Assembly: GCF_030055635.1 (NCBI RefSeq)
Contig: NZ_JASFYM010000004.1
Location: 42,541 to 106,540 of the forward strand
Length of the DNA stretch: 64,000 nt
Direction of reading: 5' to 3'
DNA from: Methanothrix sp.
Lineage (GTDB): Archaea; Halobacteriota; Methanosarcinia; Methanotrichales; Methanotrichaceae
Under the pieces are notes generated by a model. It was not told the DNA's origin. It ran no database searches and saw nothing but the letters and a program-made list of their open reading frames with translations. A program made the position numbers and the translations under genes. Shown one piece after another: positions 9,237 through 17,832 of this stretch (its first letter is position 1; each line of letters begins with the position of its first letter).

Positions 9237-10991
9237 ATGAGGATAGCGGTTGTCAACAGAGATCGGTGCCAGCCGAGGAAGTGCGCCAGGGAGTGCGAGT
9301 ACTTCTGCCCGCCTGTGCGCACAGGAGATGAGACGATAGTCTTCGTTGATGACAAGCCTGTGATAACAGAGAACCTCTGCGTGGGCTGCGGGATATGTGT
9401 TAGGAAGTGCCCGTTCGGCGCGATAACGATTACGAACCTGCCTGAGGAGATCGGAGCGCCGGTGCACCGCTACGGCAGCAACGGCTTCGCGCTCTACGGC
9501 CTGCCCATACCGGTCGAGGGAAAGGTCACAGGCCTCCTGGGGCCTAACGGCATAGGAAAGTCGACGGCTGTTGCGATACTCTCCGGGCTCCTGAGACCTA
9601 ATCTAGGCAGAGATGCCTCCTGGGACGATGTTCTTGAGAGGTTCGCAGGCTCGGCGATCGGAGATTACCTCAAGAGGGTCGCTGAGAAGGGCGTCAGGAC
9701 AGCATACAAGCCGCAGTATGTCGACAGGATACCAAAGAGCTACAAGGGATCCGTTAGAGAGCTCTTGAGGAGAACAGATGAGCGGGGGGAGCTCGACGCT
9801 CTCGTGGATCGTCTCGGCTTGAGACCTCTGCTGGACCGCGATATAGACAGCCTCAGCGGCGGCGAGCTGCAGAGAGTGGCCATCGCAGCAACTGCCGCAC
9901 GTGACGCCGATTTCTACTTCTTCGACGAGATTAGCCCGTATCTTGATATCAACCAGAGGATCCTGGCCGCGAGGATGCTCCAGGAGCTTGCCTCGGATAA
10001 AGCGGTGATGGTCGTCGAGCACGACCTGGCGCTTCTGGATCTGCTCGCGGAAAGCGTGCATCTCGCCTACGGAACTCCCGGCGCATACGGCGTCATAACC
10101 AGGCCGAAGGGCATAAGGGTCGGGATAAACCAGTATCTGAGAGGCTTCCTGCCCGAGGAGAACGTCCGTATACGCTCGGAGAGCATAGAGTTCGAGGTAC
10201 ATGCTCCGAGGGATGAGAAGGATGTTCCGGTCCTTGTTGAGTACGGGGAGTTCTCCAAGAGCTACGATAGATTTGAACTCCTGGCCATGCCTGGTGTCAT
10301 AAGAAGAAGCGAGGTTGTGGGAATCCTGGGGCCTAACGGCATAGGAAAATCAACTTACATAAAGATCCTGGGGGGGATCGAGAAGCCCACAAAGGGCAGT
10401 ATCGATGCGAAGCTCAGGATCTCCTACAAGCCTCAGTATCTTAAAGCCGAATCAGATGTCACCGTGGAGGCGCTCCTCAGGGGCATAACCCACGACTTCG
10501 ACAGCAGCTACTACCAGTCTGAGTTCGTAAAGCCGATGGGGCTCGAGCGGCTTCTGGATCAACGCCTGACAGAGCTGAGCGGCGGAGAGCTCCAGAGGGT
10601 CGCCATAATAGCATGCCTGAGCATGGACGCGGATCTGTATCTCCTGGATGAGCCATCGGCGCATCTCGATGTGGAGCAGAGGATGATGGCCGCCAAGGTC
10701 ATGAGACGGTTTGCTGAGTCGACAGAGCGATCTGTCGTGGTCGTGGATCATGATATCTACCTGATAGACATGCTCTCAGAGCGGCTGATAGTCTTTGAGG
10801 GCCAGCCTGGGGTGAGAGGAATAGCAAACCCGCCATGCGATATGCGCGAGGGGATGAATAGATTCCTCTCAGCGATCGGTATAACATTCAGGCGCGATGA
10901 GGACACGAAGAGGCCGAGGGTGAACAAGCCGGGATCGAAGCTCGACAGGGCCCAGAGAGAGATGGGCGAGTACTACTACGCTCTGAGCTGA
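9237..10991 (+). CDS. rli: Ribosome recycling ATPase ABCE1 (RNase L inhibitor homologue)
   Basis: 584 residues. It splits post-termination ribosomes, with aPelota and aRF1 as partners. An N-terminal iron-sulfur region carries two cysteine sets (CQPRKCARECEYFC, then CVGCGICVRKCP). Two ABC ATPase domains follow: Walker A is GPNGIGKST in both, signature LSGGELQRVAI in both, and Walker B is FFDEIS and LLDEPS. A hinge lies between the domains and after the second. The ATG at 9237 has GAGGTG upstream. No key residue is missing. Confidence 0.97.
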   Translation: MRIAVVNRDRCQPRKCARECEYFCPPVRTGDETIVFVDDKPVITENLCVGCGICVRKCPFGAITITNLPEEIGAPVHRYGSNGFALYGLPIPVEGKVTGLLGPNGIGKSTAVAILSGLLRPNLGRDASWDDVLERFAGSAIGDYLKRVAEKGVRTAYKPQYVDRIPKSYKGSVRELLRRTDERGELDALVDRLGLRPLLDRDIDSLSGGELQRVAIAATAARDADFYFFDEISPYLDINQRILAARMLQELASDKAVMVVEHDLALLDLLAESVHLAYGTPGAYGVITRPKGIRVGINQYLRGFLPEENVRIRSESIEFEVHAPRDEKDVPVLVEYGEFSKSYDRFELLAMPGVIRRSEVVGILGPNGIGKSTYIKILGGIEKPTKGSIDAKLRISYKPQYLKAESDVTVEALLRGITHDFDSSYYQSEFVKPMGLERLLDQRLTELSGGELQRVAIIACLSMDADLYLLDEPSAHLDVEQRMMAAKVMRRFAESTERSVVVVDHDIYLIDMLSERLIVFEGQPGVRGIANPPCDMREGMNRFLSAIGITFRRDEDTKRPRVNKPGSKLDRAQREMGEYYYALS

Positions 10992-11204
10992 TAACATAGA
11001 AGTGTGGGGCGACTGGCTGCGATGGAATCACCCGACCAAAATGGGCAGCCGATCAGTGCCCAGGCACTCAGACGATATGGCAGCAGGAGATTGAGAGCAA
11101 GCCCTCTGAGCGGCATAAGCAATCCGATAGCTTCAGCGCATCTGGTTCTCAGGAGACCGATGTCAGCACCGATGGCATCCGGGCTTTTTCAGACAGGCCA
11201 TCAG

Positions 11205-11759
11205 CTAGAGCAGGAGAATCACCGCGCCCATGACCATGAAGATCAGCCCCGCTGCCAGTGTGATGGTCCTCCGCTTTACATATCTCAGTATGAACCTTCC
11301 AAGGTATATGGCGCTCAGTGAGAGCATGAACAGCGCAAGCATGGTGCCGCCGAGAACCATCCACGGGTTGTACTGCGTCGCGAATATCGCGGATGCGATC
11401 TGTGTCTTATCCCCCCACTCGGCCAGGAAAATCACCAGAAAGCCTGAAAGAAATGGGCTGTCATCAAATGTCCTGCTCTCATCCTCATCCCCATCCAGAT
11501 CCCTCAGCGTGGTTATCCCGAAGAGCAGAAAGATCGCCCCTGAGATGATCTTAAGGACGTTCGCAGGAACGACATCTGTTATCCACGCGCCGAGAAGTAT
11601 TGCAAATCCGTCGACAATAAGAAATGCGGACATAACGCCTGTGAGCAGCATCAGATGTCTGCCAGTTCTTGTGGAGAGCAGGAGAACGGAGAGCTGTGTT
11701 TTATCGCCGAACTCCGCGATGGCGATGGTGATAAAGGGTATGAGCAGATCTGCAAGCAT
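11205..11759 (-). CDS. GDT1/TMEM165-family membrane cation transporter
   Basis: 184 residues and six hydrophobic segments in two homologous halves. Each half carries the family motif E-x-G-D-K-T: EFGDKTQLS at about residue 16 and EWGDKTQIA at about residue 113. This is the UPF0016 family, known in other organisms to move Mn2+ or Ca2+. An acidic Asp/Glu-rich linker of ~15 residues separates the halves. Transcription is away from rli. The CDF exporter next door suggests a local metal-ion theme, but the spacing (182 nt) does not show an operon. Confidence 0.9.
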   Translation of the reverse strand: MLADLLIPFITIAIAEFGDKTQLSVLLLSTRTGRHLMLLTGVMSAFLIVDGFAILLGAWITDVVPANVLKIISGAIFLLFGITTLRDLDGDEDESRTFDDSPFLSGFLVIFLAEWGDKTQIASAIFATQYNPWMVLGGTMLALFMLSLSAIYLGRFILRYVKRRTITLAAGLIFMVMGAVILLL

Positions 11760-11941
11760 CCATCAGCGGTCGTTCACAGTGTTTATAGCGCTTTCTCTCA
11801 GATCCGACGCTTTCTAACATCCATGACAGCCATGACATTAGAGAGAACGTTAATCCAGCGGGGATCGTTGCAGAGAACTGGTTCGTGAAGGATGCCAGGT
11901 ATTCAAAGGTTCATCTGATTCGATGATGTGCAGCTATGCTG

Positions 11942-12838
11942 TCAGTTCACATGCTTCTGTGAGACAATCCTGCCCTGCCCGCAGTACTCCTCCTCGAGCT
12001 GTATCGTAGCGTGCTCTATCCCGAATACGGACCTGAGCCGGTGCCGTATCTCGTTGAGGGTCCTCTGATAATCTGACTCCGGAGACACTACAACATGTGC
12101 GCTTAGCACTATGTTTGAGGAGCAGACGCCCCATATGTGCAGATCGTGAACCTGAATTACCCCGGGCGCTGTGGAGATCTGGTTCACGACCTCATCTGTT
12201 CTTATGCACTCCGGCACTCCCTCCATTATCAGGCGGAAGGAATCCTTGAGGAGCCTGTACGAGCCGGCAAATATGAGAACAGAAATGAATACGCTGATGA
12301 TCGAATCCGCAGGGTACCAGCCTGTCCTCCAGATCACAAGCCCCGCTGCAATCACGCCAAGTGATGCTGCTGCATCTCCAAGGACGTGAAGGATTGCGGA
12401 TCTGAGGTTAAGATCCTCCCCGTGGCCGCCCCTGCTCAGAACAAAGGCGACGAAGAGGTTCACGATGAGGCCGAAGCTCGCGATGAGCAGCAGTTCCATC
12501 CCCTTCACAGGCGCAGGCTCCAGGAATCTCCTGTATGCCTCGATGAGAATGACCAGGGCCACAAACCCGAGGGTGAGCCCGTTAGCCAGCGCCGCAACCA
12601 CCTCGAAACGGTGGAATCCGTAGCTGTACCGCTCGCTTGCAGGAAGCGCTGAGATCCTGATCGCGAACCAGCTCAGACCAAGAGCGAAGAGGTCGAGGAA
12701 TACGTGTGCTGCGTCAGAGAGCAGCGCCAGGCTGCCGGTCCACCAGCTCCCGATGAGCTCAGCTATCAGTATGGATATCGTGAGGATCATGGCCAGCGCA
12801 AAGCGCCGCTCGATAACTCTGACCTCGTGTGCTCTCAT
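11942..12838 (-). CDS. Cation diffusion facilitator (CDF) metal exporter
   Basis: 298 residues, an inner-membrane zinc or other divalent metal/H+ antiporter of the CzcD/ZitB type. Six hydrophobic segments lie in residues ~15-205. TM2 has LLSDAAHVFLD and TM5 has HVLGDAAASLG, the paired H/D metal sites of Zn-transporting CDF proteins. The His-rich loop between TM4 and TM5 is short (RGGHGED). The cytoplasmic C-terminal domain shows VHDLHIWGVCSS, typical of the family. Which metal it carries cannot be read with certainty. Confidence 0.92.
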   Translation of the reverse strand: MRAHEVRVIERRFALAMILTISILIAELIGSWWTGSLALLSDAAHVFLDLFALGLSWFAIRISALPASERYSYGFHRFEVVAALANGLTLGFVALVILIEAYRRFLEPAPVKGMELLLIASFGLIVNLFVAFVLSRGGHGEDLNLRSAILHVLGDAAASLGVIAAGLVIWRTGWYPADSIISVFISVLIFAGSYRLLKDSFRLIMEGVPECIRTDEVVNQISTAPGVIQVHDLHIWGVCSSNIVLSAHVVVSPESDYQRTLNEIRHRLRSVFGIEHATIQLEEEYCGQGRIVSQKHVN

Positions 12839-12937
12839 CGGGATTGTGGAAGCTCAGAGCTCCATCTCTGTGCCTTGTTGATCACCATATGCGCCTGCAT
12901 GCGGTATTGACAATTCGCATGAGGCGCTCGAGATGAA

Positions 12938-13399
12938 TCACGAATAACGCAGATCTATGTAAACCCCCCTCAGATACCCGTCCCTGTCCACCATGGCGAT
13001 CACAGGATACGCACCTCTCCTTGTGTGAATCTTGACTACACCAATCGGGTTCTGGGTGTCCGCATCGAGCACACTAAGCATGCCGCTGTCGACGGTGACA
13101 TATCCCAGAACTGTTCCCTCTCTTAGAGAGATGCTTTTCAGAGAGCTGTACCTCCTGTCGCGGTACTCTGCGGCCAGACCACCAAATGGATCGTAGAACC
13201 TGTAGCTGAAGCCGCGAGCAGGCATCGTTGTGCAGCCGTAGAGCCACGGGGCGTGCTCACTTATGAGCCAGGGTCGTCCAATGCCCATGTTGAAGAGAGC
13301 CTCCGCTCGCCTCTCGCCGGGTGCGTACTCAACCTGCGCATTTACCGAAGCGACAAAGAGCAGCGCAAGGAACAGAAGACAGATTCCCAATCTTCTCAT
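12938..13399 (-). CDS. Secreted protein of unknown function
   Basis: 153 residues starting with a signal peptide (MRRLGICLLFLALLFVASVNA, cleavage expected after residue 21). The mature part contains one cysteine, several aromatic clusters (HAPWLYG, YRFYDPFGG), and a beta-rich C-terminal half. No family was recognised. It stands alone, with a hairpin-rich intergenic region upstream. The codon use looks like that of its neighbours. Confidence 0.7.
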   Translation of the reverse strand: MRRLGICLLFLALLFVASVNAQVEYAPGERRAEALFNMGIGRPWLISEHAPWLYGCTTMPARGFSYRFYDPFGGLAAEYRDRRYSSLKSISLREGTVLGYVTVDSGMLSVLDADTQNPIGVVKIHTRRGAYPVIAMVDRDGYLRGVYIDLRYS

Positions 13400-13500
13400 G
13401 AAATCTACTTTGGTGTGATTGTAGTTATCTCTTTGCCCGGTACAACGCTCGCTCGATAATATCCCAAAGATTAAATAACATCATCAGGTAGTGAGGGCTG

Positions 13501-13545
13501 AGTCAACTACTCCGGCCTGAAGACCGGAGCTTGTCCCTGGCGCCA
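13501..13545 (+). repeat. Hairpin repeat element, copy 2
   Basis: The core CTCCGGCCTGAAGACCGGAG forms a 6-bp perfect palindrome stem, followed by CTTG and GGCGCCATG. It is a family member with a slightly different right side from the 8667 copy. Confidence 0.65.
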
Positions 13546-13801
13546 TGCGGAGAATCCGAAATGTACGAGACAATAGGCCGGTTGACATCACAGGATAGAG
13601 CTCCGAAGAGCAGCGGCCCTGGAGACGCTCCTGGCCTCAAATGCAGGTTTCAGCTTCCGCATTGCTGCGGATTCGGAGCGTTCCAAAATGCCTGTCGTCC
13701 CGTGTTGCAACCGTTTCTCCGCTACGGAGTGTCTTGTAGGTCTGAGAGGCATCTCAGGAGAAAGTGGTAGGAACAGAGATATATCTGTTTCTGGGTGGGG
13801 T

Positions 13802-13850
13802 ATGCTCCTCCCCGCTCTGAAGGGCGGGGTTCCGCTGCCCCTACACCCCA
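13802..13850 (+). repeat. Hairpin of related type in a gene leader
   Basis: CCCCGCTCTGAAGGGCGGGG is a strong stem-loop followed by TTCCGCTGCCCC. The architecture (GC stem, TGAA loop, then GTTCCG) is like the end hairpins of IS200/IS605 elements. It is only 30 nt before the ATG at 13860. Confidence 0.6.
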
Positions 13851-13859
13851 GGAGGTTCT

Positions 13860-14735
13860 ATGAACCAGAAGGAGTTTGCCAAGGCATTTGCGATATTCGT
13901 GGGGGCTGTGATGGTGCTCTCCGCCTTTGCAGGGTTTGTTCTGCGGAGCGGGGATGTGGAGACCCGGTCCGGGCCGGAATCGGTTGAGACTGCACCGCTC
14001 TCAGCCTTCGGAGTGAGGGGAAATCTGATCGATATGAGCTTCTCAGGCATGCAGGACCTGCTTGAGATGTGTCCAGAAAACACAACATTCGCATACTGGA
14101 TCGATCTCGGGGCATCGCAGAATATAACAGAGGCTGCAGCCGCTGTTATCCCGGAGATGTATCCACCTGCTGCAGGGCTGATGTACAGGGAGAAGATGTA
14201 CCCCACAGAGATCAGGCGGGGGGCATCGGTATTCTTCAACAACACCTGGGCTGAGTTCCACTGGGTCATGCCGTTCAGCTACAACTACCAGGGGCTTGTG
14301 ATACCCTACAGCGATTTCATGATCGTACCGGCGACGGGGGATCTCGGAAGGATTTTCGGGAGGCCGATACTGTTCGGCCCTGAGAGCGCGCTGAAGCAGA
14401 TCATCGATGTGATTCTTGGCGGATTCCCGACAGATCGGCTGACCCTGGCGTATGACGAGGTCGCGGACCTCCAGATCGCAGGAGTCGGTGGCGTCGAGAA
14501 TGCACCGCTCGGCGGCGGGTACGATGAGTTCTACGCGGGGATCTCCCAGAGGGAGAACGGCATCTCTGTGAGATGCAGCTACATGTCGCCCTACGGGAGC
14601 ACACTGACAAGAATACAGACGCTCGCCTCCAAGTACAAGATGAGCATCTCGCGCGATGGGAGTATCCTGCGCCTCGAAGGGACTGTGCCCCCGGAGGAGC
14701 TGAGGGGCGTGATCGCAGATCTGCTCGCGCCCTGA
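13860..14735 (+). CDS. Membrane-anchored extracytoplasmic protein, unknown
   Basis: 291 residues. A single N-terminal hydrophobic helix (about residues 8-28) acts as signal anchor, with the rest outside the cell. The body has few cysteines, five potential N-glycosylation sites, and a C-terminal region with repeated charged helices (LTRIQTLASKYKMSISRDGS). AGGAGGT lies 5-6 nt before the ATG and fixes the start. No family was recognised. The leader probably contains the hairpin at 13802-13850. Confidence 0.75.
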   Translation: MNQKEFAKAFAIFVGAVMVLSAFAGFVLRSGDVETRSGPESVETAPLSAFGVRGNLIDMSFSGMQDLLEMCPENTTFAYWIDLGASQNITEAAAAVIPEMYPPAAGLMYREKMYPTEIRRGASVFFNNTWAEFHWVMPFSYNYQGLVIPYSDFMIVPATGDLGRIFGRPILFGPESALKQIIDVILGGFPTDRLTLAYDEVADLQIAGVGGVENAPLGGGYDEFYAGISQRENGISVRCSYMSPYGSTLTRIQTLASKYKMSISRDGSILRLEGTVPPEELRGVIADLLAP

Positions 14736-14843
14736 TAGCGTAAGCTTTTTAGATACGGAGATGCAGCTGGATCTGTTCATTCGGGTGAGGCAATTTTCCA
14801 CGATGAATGATGATGGGCTGGTGCCCTGAAGGAGATGTGTGAT

Positions 14844-15212
14844 ATGGCGAGACCGATATATGTGAGGTTTGATGTTCCACCTGAGCTGGCAGCCAAGTCG
14901 CTTGAGGCGCTTGAGCTGGCTCGAGATACCGGAAGGATAAAGAAGGGAACGAATGAAGCTACAAAGGCCGTGGAGCGAGGGGTTGCGAAGCTCGTGATAA
15001 TTGGAGAGGACGTGGAGCCGCCCGAGATAGTGGCGCACCTGCCCCCGCTCTGCGAGGAGAAGAACACCCCCTACGTGTATGTGAAGAAACAGAGCGACGT
15101 GGGGGCGGCTGCCGGTCTGAGCGTGAAGAGCGCGGCAGCGGCGATAATTGAGCCGGGAAAGGGAAAGGAGCTGTTGGAGGAGATAATCCAGAAACTCCAG
15201 GCTCTTAAGTAG
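14844..15212 (+). CDS. rpl7ae: Ribosomal protein eL8 / L7Ae
   Basis: 122 residues from [13 protein letters not shown]7Ae binds kink-turns in 23S rRNA, in box C/D and H/ACA guide RNPs, and in RNase P; the RNase P RNA gene of this window is 2 kb away. The hallmark segments [13 protein letters not shown] and [20 protein letters not shown] are intact. An ATG at 14835 is in frame, but it belongs to the SD GGAGATG; the ATG at 14844 has ideal spacing. First gene of rpl7ae-rps28e-rpl24e-ndk, a standard archaeal order. Confidence 0.96.
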   Translation: MARPIYVRFDVPPELAAKSLEALELARDTGRIKKGTNEATKAVERGVAKLVIIGEDVEPPEIVAHLPPLCEEKNTPYVYVKKQSDVGAAAGLSVKSAAAAIIEPGKGKELLEEIIQKLQALK

Positions 15213-15222
15213 GTGATAAATA

Positions 15223-15435
15223 GTGGCTGAGGAGAACGGCGTCCCCGCAGAGGTCATAGAGATCATCGGGGTCACCGGAATGCATGGAGAGGCAACCCAG
15301 ATAAAGTGCAGGATACTGGAGGGCTCAAACAAGGGCAGGATCATAACCAGGAACTGCATGGGACCTGTAAGGGTTGGCGATGTCCTGATGCTTCTGGAGA
15401 CCGCGCGCGAGGCCAAGAAGCTGACAGGCAGGTGA
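15223..15435 (+). CDS. rps28e: 30S ribosomal protein eS28
   Basis: 70 residues, an OB-fold small-subunit protein. Diagnostic parts are [21 protein letters not shown] and the C-terminal [18 protein letters not shown]. The start is GTG at 15223, preceded by AGGTGAT, 10 nt after the rpl7ae stop. It is followed by rpl24e 5 nt later. Confidence 0.96.
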   Translation: MAEENGVPAEVIEIIGVTGMHGEATQIKCRILEGSNKGRIITRNCMGPVRVGDVLMLLETAREAKKLTGR

Positions 15436-15440
15436 TCCCG

Positions 15441-15611
15441 ATGGAAGAGAGAAGATGCTCATTCTGCAACAGCAGGATCACTCCTGGCACGGGGAAGCTG
15501 TACGCAAAGAAGGACGGGACTGTGTATTACTTCTGCTCGTCCAAGTGTGAGAAGAACATGAGGCTTGGCCGCGTGCCCAGAAAGATAAAGTGGGCTCGAA
15601 AGGGGGCGTAG
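15441..15611 (+). CDS. rpl24e: 50S ribosomal protein eL24
   Basis: 56 residues starting at the ATG at 15441 with GGTGAT upstream. A treble-clef zinc finger is made by CSFCNSRI and CSSKCEKN (CxxC...CxxxC), followed by the basic tail [13 protein letters not shown]. It is the usual partner of rps28e and ndk. The upstream part of the open frame is only the shadow of rps28e. Confidence 0.95.
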   Translation: MEERRCSFCNSRITPGTGKLYAKKDGTVYYFCSSKCEKNMRLGRVPRKIKWARKGA

Positions 15612-15614
15612 AGG

Positions 15615-16064
15615 CTGGAGCGCACATTTGTTATGATCAAGCCGGATGGCGTGCAGAGGGGGCTTGTTGGCAGGATAATCCAGCGGATCGAGGAGAAGGG
15701 CTTCAAGATAGTGGCGATGCGCCTCTCGGTCATGGACAGGGCGCGTGCTGAGAAGCACTACGCAGAGCACGCGGGAAAGCCCTTCTACAAAGATCTCGTC
15801 GATTTCATAACCTCCGGCCCCTCTGTCCAGATGGTAGTTGAGGGGAAGGGGGTCATATCTGCCATAAGGAAGATGAACGGCGCGACAAACCCTGCCGAGG
15901 CGGCTCCAGGCACGATCAGAGGGGACTTCGGAATAGAGACCGGTCGCAACGTGATTCACGGCTCAGACTCTCCGGAGTCTGCAGCCCGCGAGATAGCCCT
16001 CCACTTCAGCGACTCGGAGATATTCGAGTACAGACGTATCGATGAGCCCTGGCTTTACGAGTGA
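15615..16064 (+). CDS. ndk: Nucleoside diphosphate kinase, apparent CTG start
   Basis: Transfers the gamma phosphate between nucleoside triphosphates and diphosphates. Active-site histidine in [12 protein letters not shown], and the signature [10 protein letters not shown]. The first ATG/GTG/TTG in frame is at 15633, but that would remove ERTFV, the first beta strand of the ferredoxin fold found in essentially all NDKs. The codons just upstream encode L-ERTFV, with CTG at 15615 in the place of the normal initiator Met; GGGGG lies 8 nt before it. With CTG the protein has 149 residues, the family length. The stop of rpl24e is 3 nt upstream. Confidence 0.9.
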   Translation: MERTFVMIKPDGVQRGLVGRIIQRIEEKGFKIVAMRLSVMDRARAEKHYAEHAGKPFYKDLVDFITSGPSVQMVVEGKGVISAIRKMNGATNPAEAAPGTIRGDFGIETGRNVIHGSDSPESAAREIALHFSDSEIFEYRRIDEPWLYE

Positions 16065-16264
16065 GCAGGGGCTCAGGCTCATCTCTTTTATCTATAGGCG
16101 TGGTGCTTCTGTCTTCCAGGATAATCCGGCCTGTCAAGGGCGTCTGGCTCGTTTGAGGCATTTCCAGTCGCCGGATGGAGCGAGAATTATTTCTGCTCGC
16201 GGAGATGAAATTTATCGGTCATCTCTGACGTAAGACTCTGAGACCATCGTGAGGAGATACTGAT

Positions 16265-16314
16265 AGAGAGTAACATGGCGCAAACTCCGGTTTTCAGGCC
16301 GGAGAGGGAGTCAC
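16265..16314 (-). repeat. Hairpin repeat element, copy 3
   Basis: Minus-strand reading: GTGACTCCCTCTCCGGCCTG, AAAACCGGAGTTTGCGCCAT, GTTACTCTCT. It is the best match to the 8667 copy and defines the ~50-bp unit. It lies between ndk and the DUF99 gene. Confidence 0.75.
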
Positions 16315-16351
16315 GGAACAGGCGATTCGATGGCCACTGTGGGGGAAGCGG

Positions 16352-17068
16352 ATGAGCCAGAAAAACGAGGATCTCGACTGCGATATGCGTAGCATAAAGA
16401 CCTCGACGGATTGTGGGATGGATCTGCATTCTCGATGCATGCCAGAGAGCCGAAGCGATGGGGTTCCATCTCCTCACGGCGGTGATAAGGCCATACGCGT
16501 CAGCAAGCCCGGGATAAGGGTTTTGGGGATAGCAGAGAGCTTTGTGCGCTCGGATCCTGTTTCCACCCTGGCAGGCATCGTCATGCGCGGGGATCTGCGC
16601 ATCGACGGCGTCGCGCTTGCGGAGATCACCGTGGGCGGGATGGACGCGACTGAAGGAGTGCTATCGATATACAGGAAGCTCAACAGAGACGATATCAATA
16701 TTTTAATGCTGAGCGGAAATGTGATCAGCTGGTTCAACATAATAGACCCTGAGAGGGTACACAGGGAGACCCGGCTGCCGGTGATCAGCGTCACCTACGA
16801 GGAGTCCGAGGGTCTTGAGAGGTACTTGGAGGAGTACTTCCCCGGCGATGCTGAGCGGATCAGGAGGTACAGGGCATTGGGGGAGAGGAGCGCCATCAGG
16901 CTGAAAACAGGATATGATCTCTTTGTTAGAGCGCATGGCCTCTCTCTGAAAGAGGCCAGGGCTGTGCTGAACAGGTTCACGCTTGAGGGAAGGATACCCG
17001 AGCCGGTTAGGGTTGCAAGGCTCATCGCAAGAGCTGCAATGAGGATCGGGCGCGAGTCAGGAGAGTAA
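16352..17068 (+). CDS. DUF99 (UPF0215) protein, endonuclease V-like fold
   Basis: 238 residues in the longest form; family members are usually ~190, starting just before RVLGIAESF, so the first ~45 residues may not be translated. An internal ATG at 16439 is the alternative. The core has VLGIAESF, DGVALAEITVGGMDAT, and VISVTYEESEGLE, as in DUF99. Function unproven; the fold is related to endonuclease V. The final eight codons (from 17045) coincide with the 3' stem of the antisense RNase P RNA, so this C-terminus is constrained by an RNA on the other strand. Confidence 0.85.
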   Translation: MSQKNEDLDCDMRSIKTSTDCGMDLHSRCMPESRSDGVPSPHGGDKAIRVSKPGIRVLGIAESFVRSDPVSTLAGIVMRGDLRIDGVALAEITVGGMDATEGVLSIYRKLNRDDINILMLSGNVISWFNIIDPERVHRETRLPVISVTYEESEGLERYLEEYFPGDAERIRRYRALGERSAIRLKTGYDLFVRAHGLSLKEARAVLNRFTLEGRIPEPVRVARLIARAAMRIGRESGE

Positions 17069-17363
17069 GCCCCCTTCTGTTTCGGCGGCATTCAGCTTAG
17101 CGCCATACCCGGGCAAGGGGCTGGACACCCCCAGAGCTGCCCTATTTTGGCTTGCACCCACAGGGTTTCGCCGTTTCATCTGCATTCCGTGAGACCTCAG
17201 CCTTTCGGCATCATCGCATTATCACGGCGCAGTCCCGTTTCTGTGCCAGAGCCGGAGCTCTCGCCCCGCATCATCGCGATGCCTGTGCGTCCAGAGGTGG
17301 GGGGACTTTCCACACCGGCCGATGCCGGCCAGCGGCAGCCGCCCTTCCTCTCTCGCGCCCGTC
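17045..17363 (-). ncRNA. rnpB: RNase P RNA (archaeal type A)
   Basis: The catalytic RNA of tRNA 5' processing. The minus strand shows the conserved parts in order: TGTGGAAAGTCCCCCC (5' side of P4, complement of 17300-17312), GAAACGG, GCAAGCCAAAATAGG (complement of 17141-17155), CCCGGGTA, GAATGCCGCC, and ACAGAAGGGGGCTTAC (3' side of P4, complement of 17065-17080). P1 is formed by GGGCGCGAG (complement of 17352-17360) and CTCGCGCCC (complement of 17048-17056), a perfect 9-bp pairing that fixes the ends to within a few bases. The length of about 320 nt is normal. The last ~24 nt are antisense to the DUF99 gene. Confidence 0.93.
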
Positions 17364-17697
17364 TTCGTGTCCCCTGCTGGAGAAGCCCGGAGGCGGTTCC
17401 ACATTTGAGTGGGCTCCGCATCCAGTCACTCAGCCAGGGGACAGTTGATCTGTGATCGCCACGCCCCTTCAGGCATGAGATCCAGAACTCACACACTGCA
17501 TCCCAAGCTAAATATAGTTTTTCGATCGCTTTTCTCTCTGTTTAGTCCCGGAACCTTTGACTTTATAAAGCCGGCGTTTTGGGGGTTCAACACAGATTCG
17601 TGTACACGTATCACTGAGATCAACAGCATGCAGCCTCGCAGAATTTTGTGATCCGCTATGCCGGAGAATGCCGATTCCTGAAATATTGAATCAAGCG

Positions 17698-17768
17698 CAC
17701 GACCAAAAGTCGTGGATGAGGTGAATACAGCACGGAGCCAACTTTTGCGTGCTGCCGGGCGATGCCCC
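17698..17768 (+). other. Cluster of three hairpins upstream of thrS
   Basis: Consecutive stem-loops: ACGACCAAAAGTCGT; CAGCACG...CGTGCTG; GCCGGGCGATGCCCCGGC. They lie upstream of the likely thrS TATA box, so they are more likely a small RNA or a degenerate element than a thrS leader. The strand is uncertain. Confidence 0.35.
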
Positions 17769-17783
17769 GGCATGGCCATCGAA

Positions 17784-17795
17784 AGGTTTACTTAG
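17784..17795 (+). promoter_or_regulatory. TATA-like box of thrS
   Basis: AGGTTTACTTAG is centred ~43 nt before the TTG start; transcript start is expected near 17815, leaving a short leader with GGGTGAT. Confidence 0.4.
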
Positions 17796-17832
17796 TGACA
17801 GGCCATCCTCCCATCCGTATCGGGTGATACTA

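Larger units (their letters stand above)
13400..13859. other. Intergenic region with two hairpin elements and a promoter
   Basis: Contains hairpins at 13501-13545 and 13802-13850, about 260 bp apart in the same orientation, and AGATATATCT near 13777-13790, a likely TATA box for the gene at 13860. If so, the second hairpin lies inside that gene's leader. No gene was seen between the hairpins. Confidence 0.6.
17364..17832. other. Intergenic region between rnpB and thrS
   Basis: Two TATA-like stretches are seen (17511-17520, and 17784-17795 for thrS). A run of three hairpins occupies 17698-17768 (see the separate entry). No protein gene is convincing; the open frames here have no recognisable product. 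Confidence 0.6.

Noticed and set aside
14043-15416. Open frame of 457 codons on the minus strand
   Set aside because: It runs antisense through rpl7ae, rps28e and the gene at 13860, and its composition is that of a shadow frame.
17197-17496. Open frame of 99 codons on the minus strand
   Set aside because: It lies over the RNase P RNA gene; the conserved RNA segments explain the sequence.
17749-17832. Longer ThrRS start at GTG 17749
   Set aside because: The extra residues precede the conserved archaeal N-terminus and overlie hairpins and the promoter.
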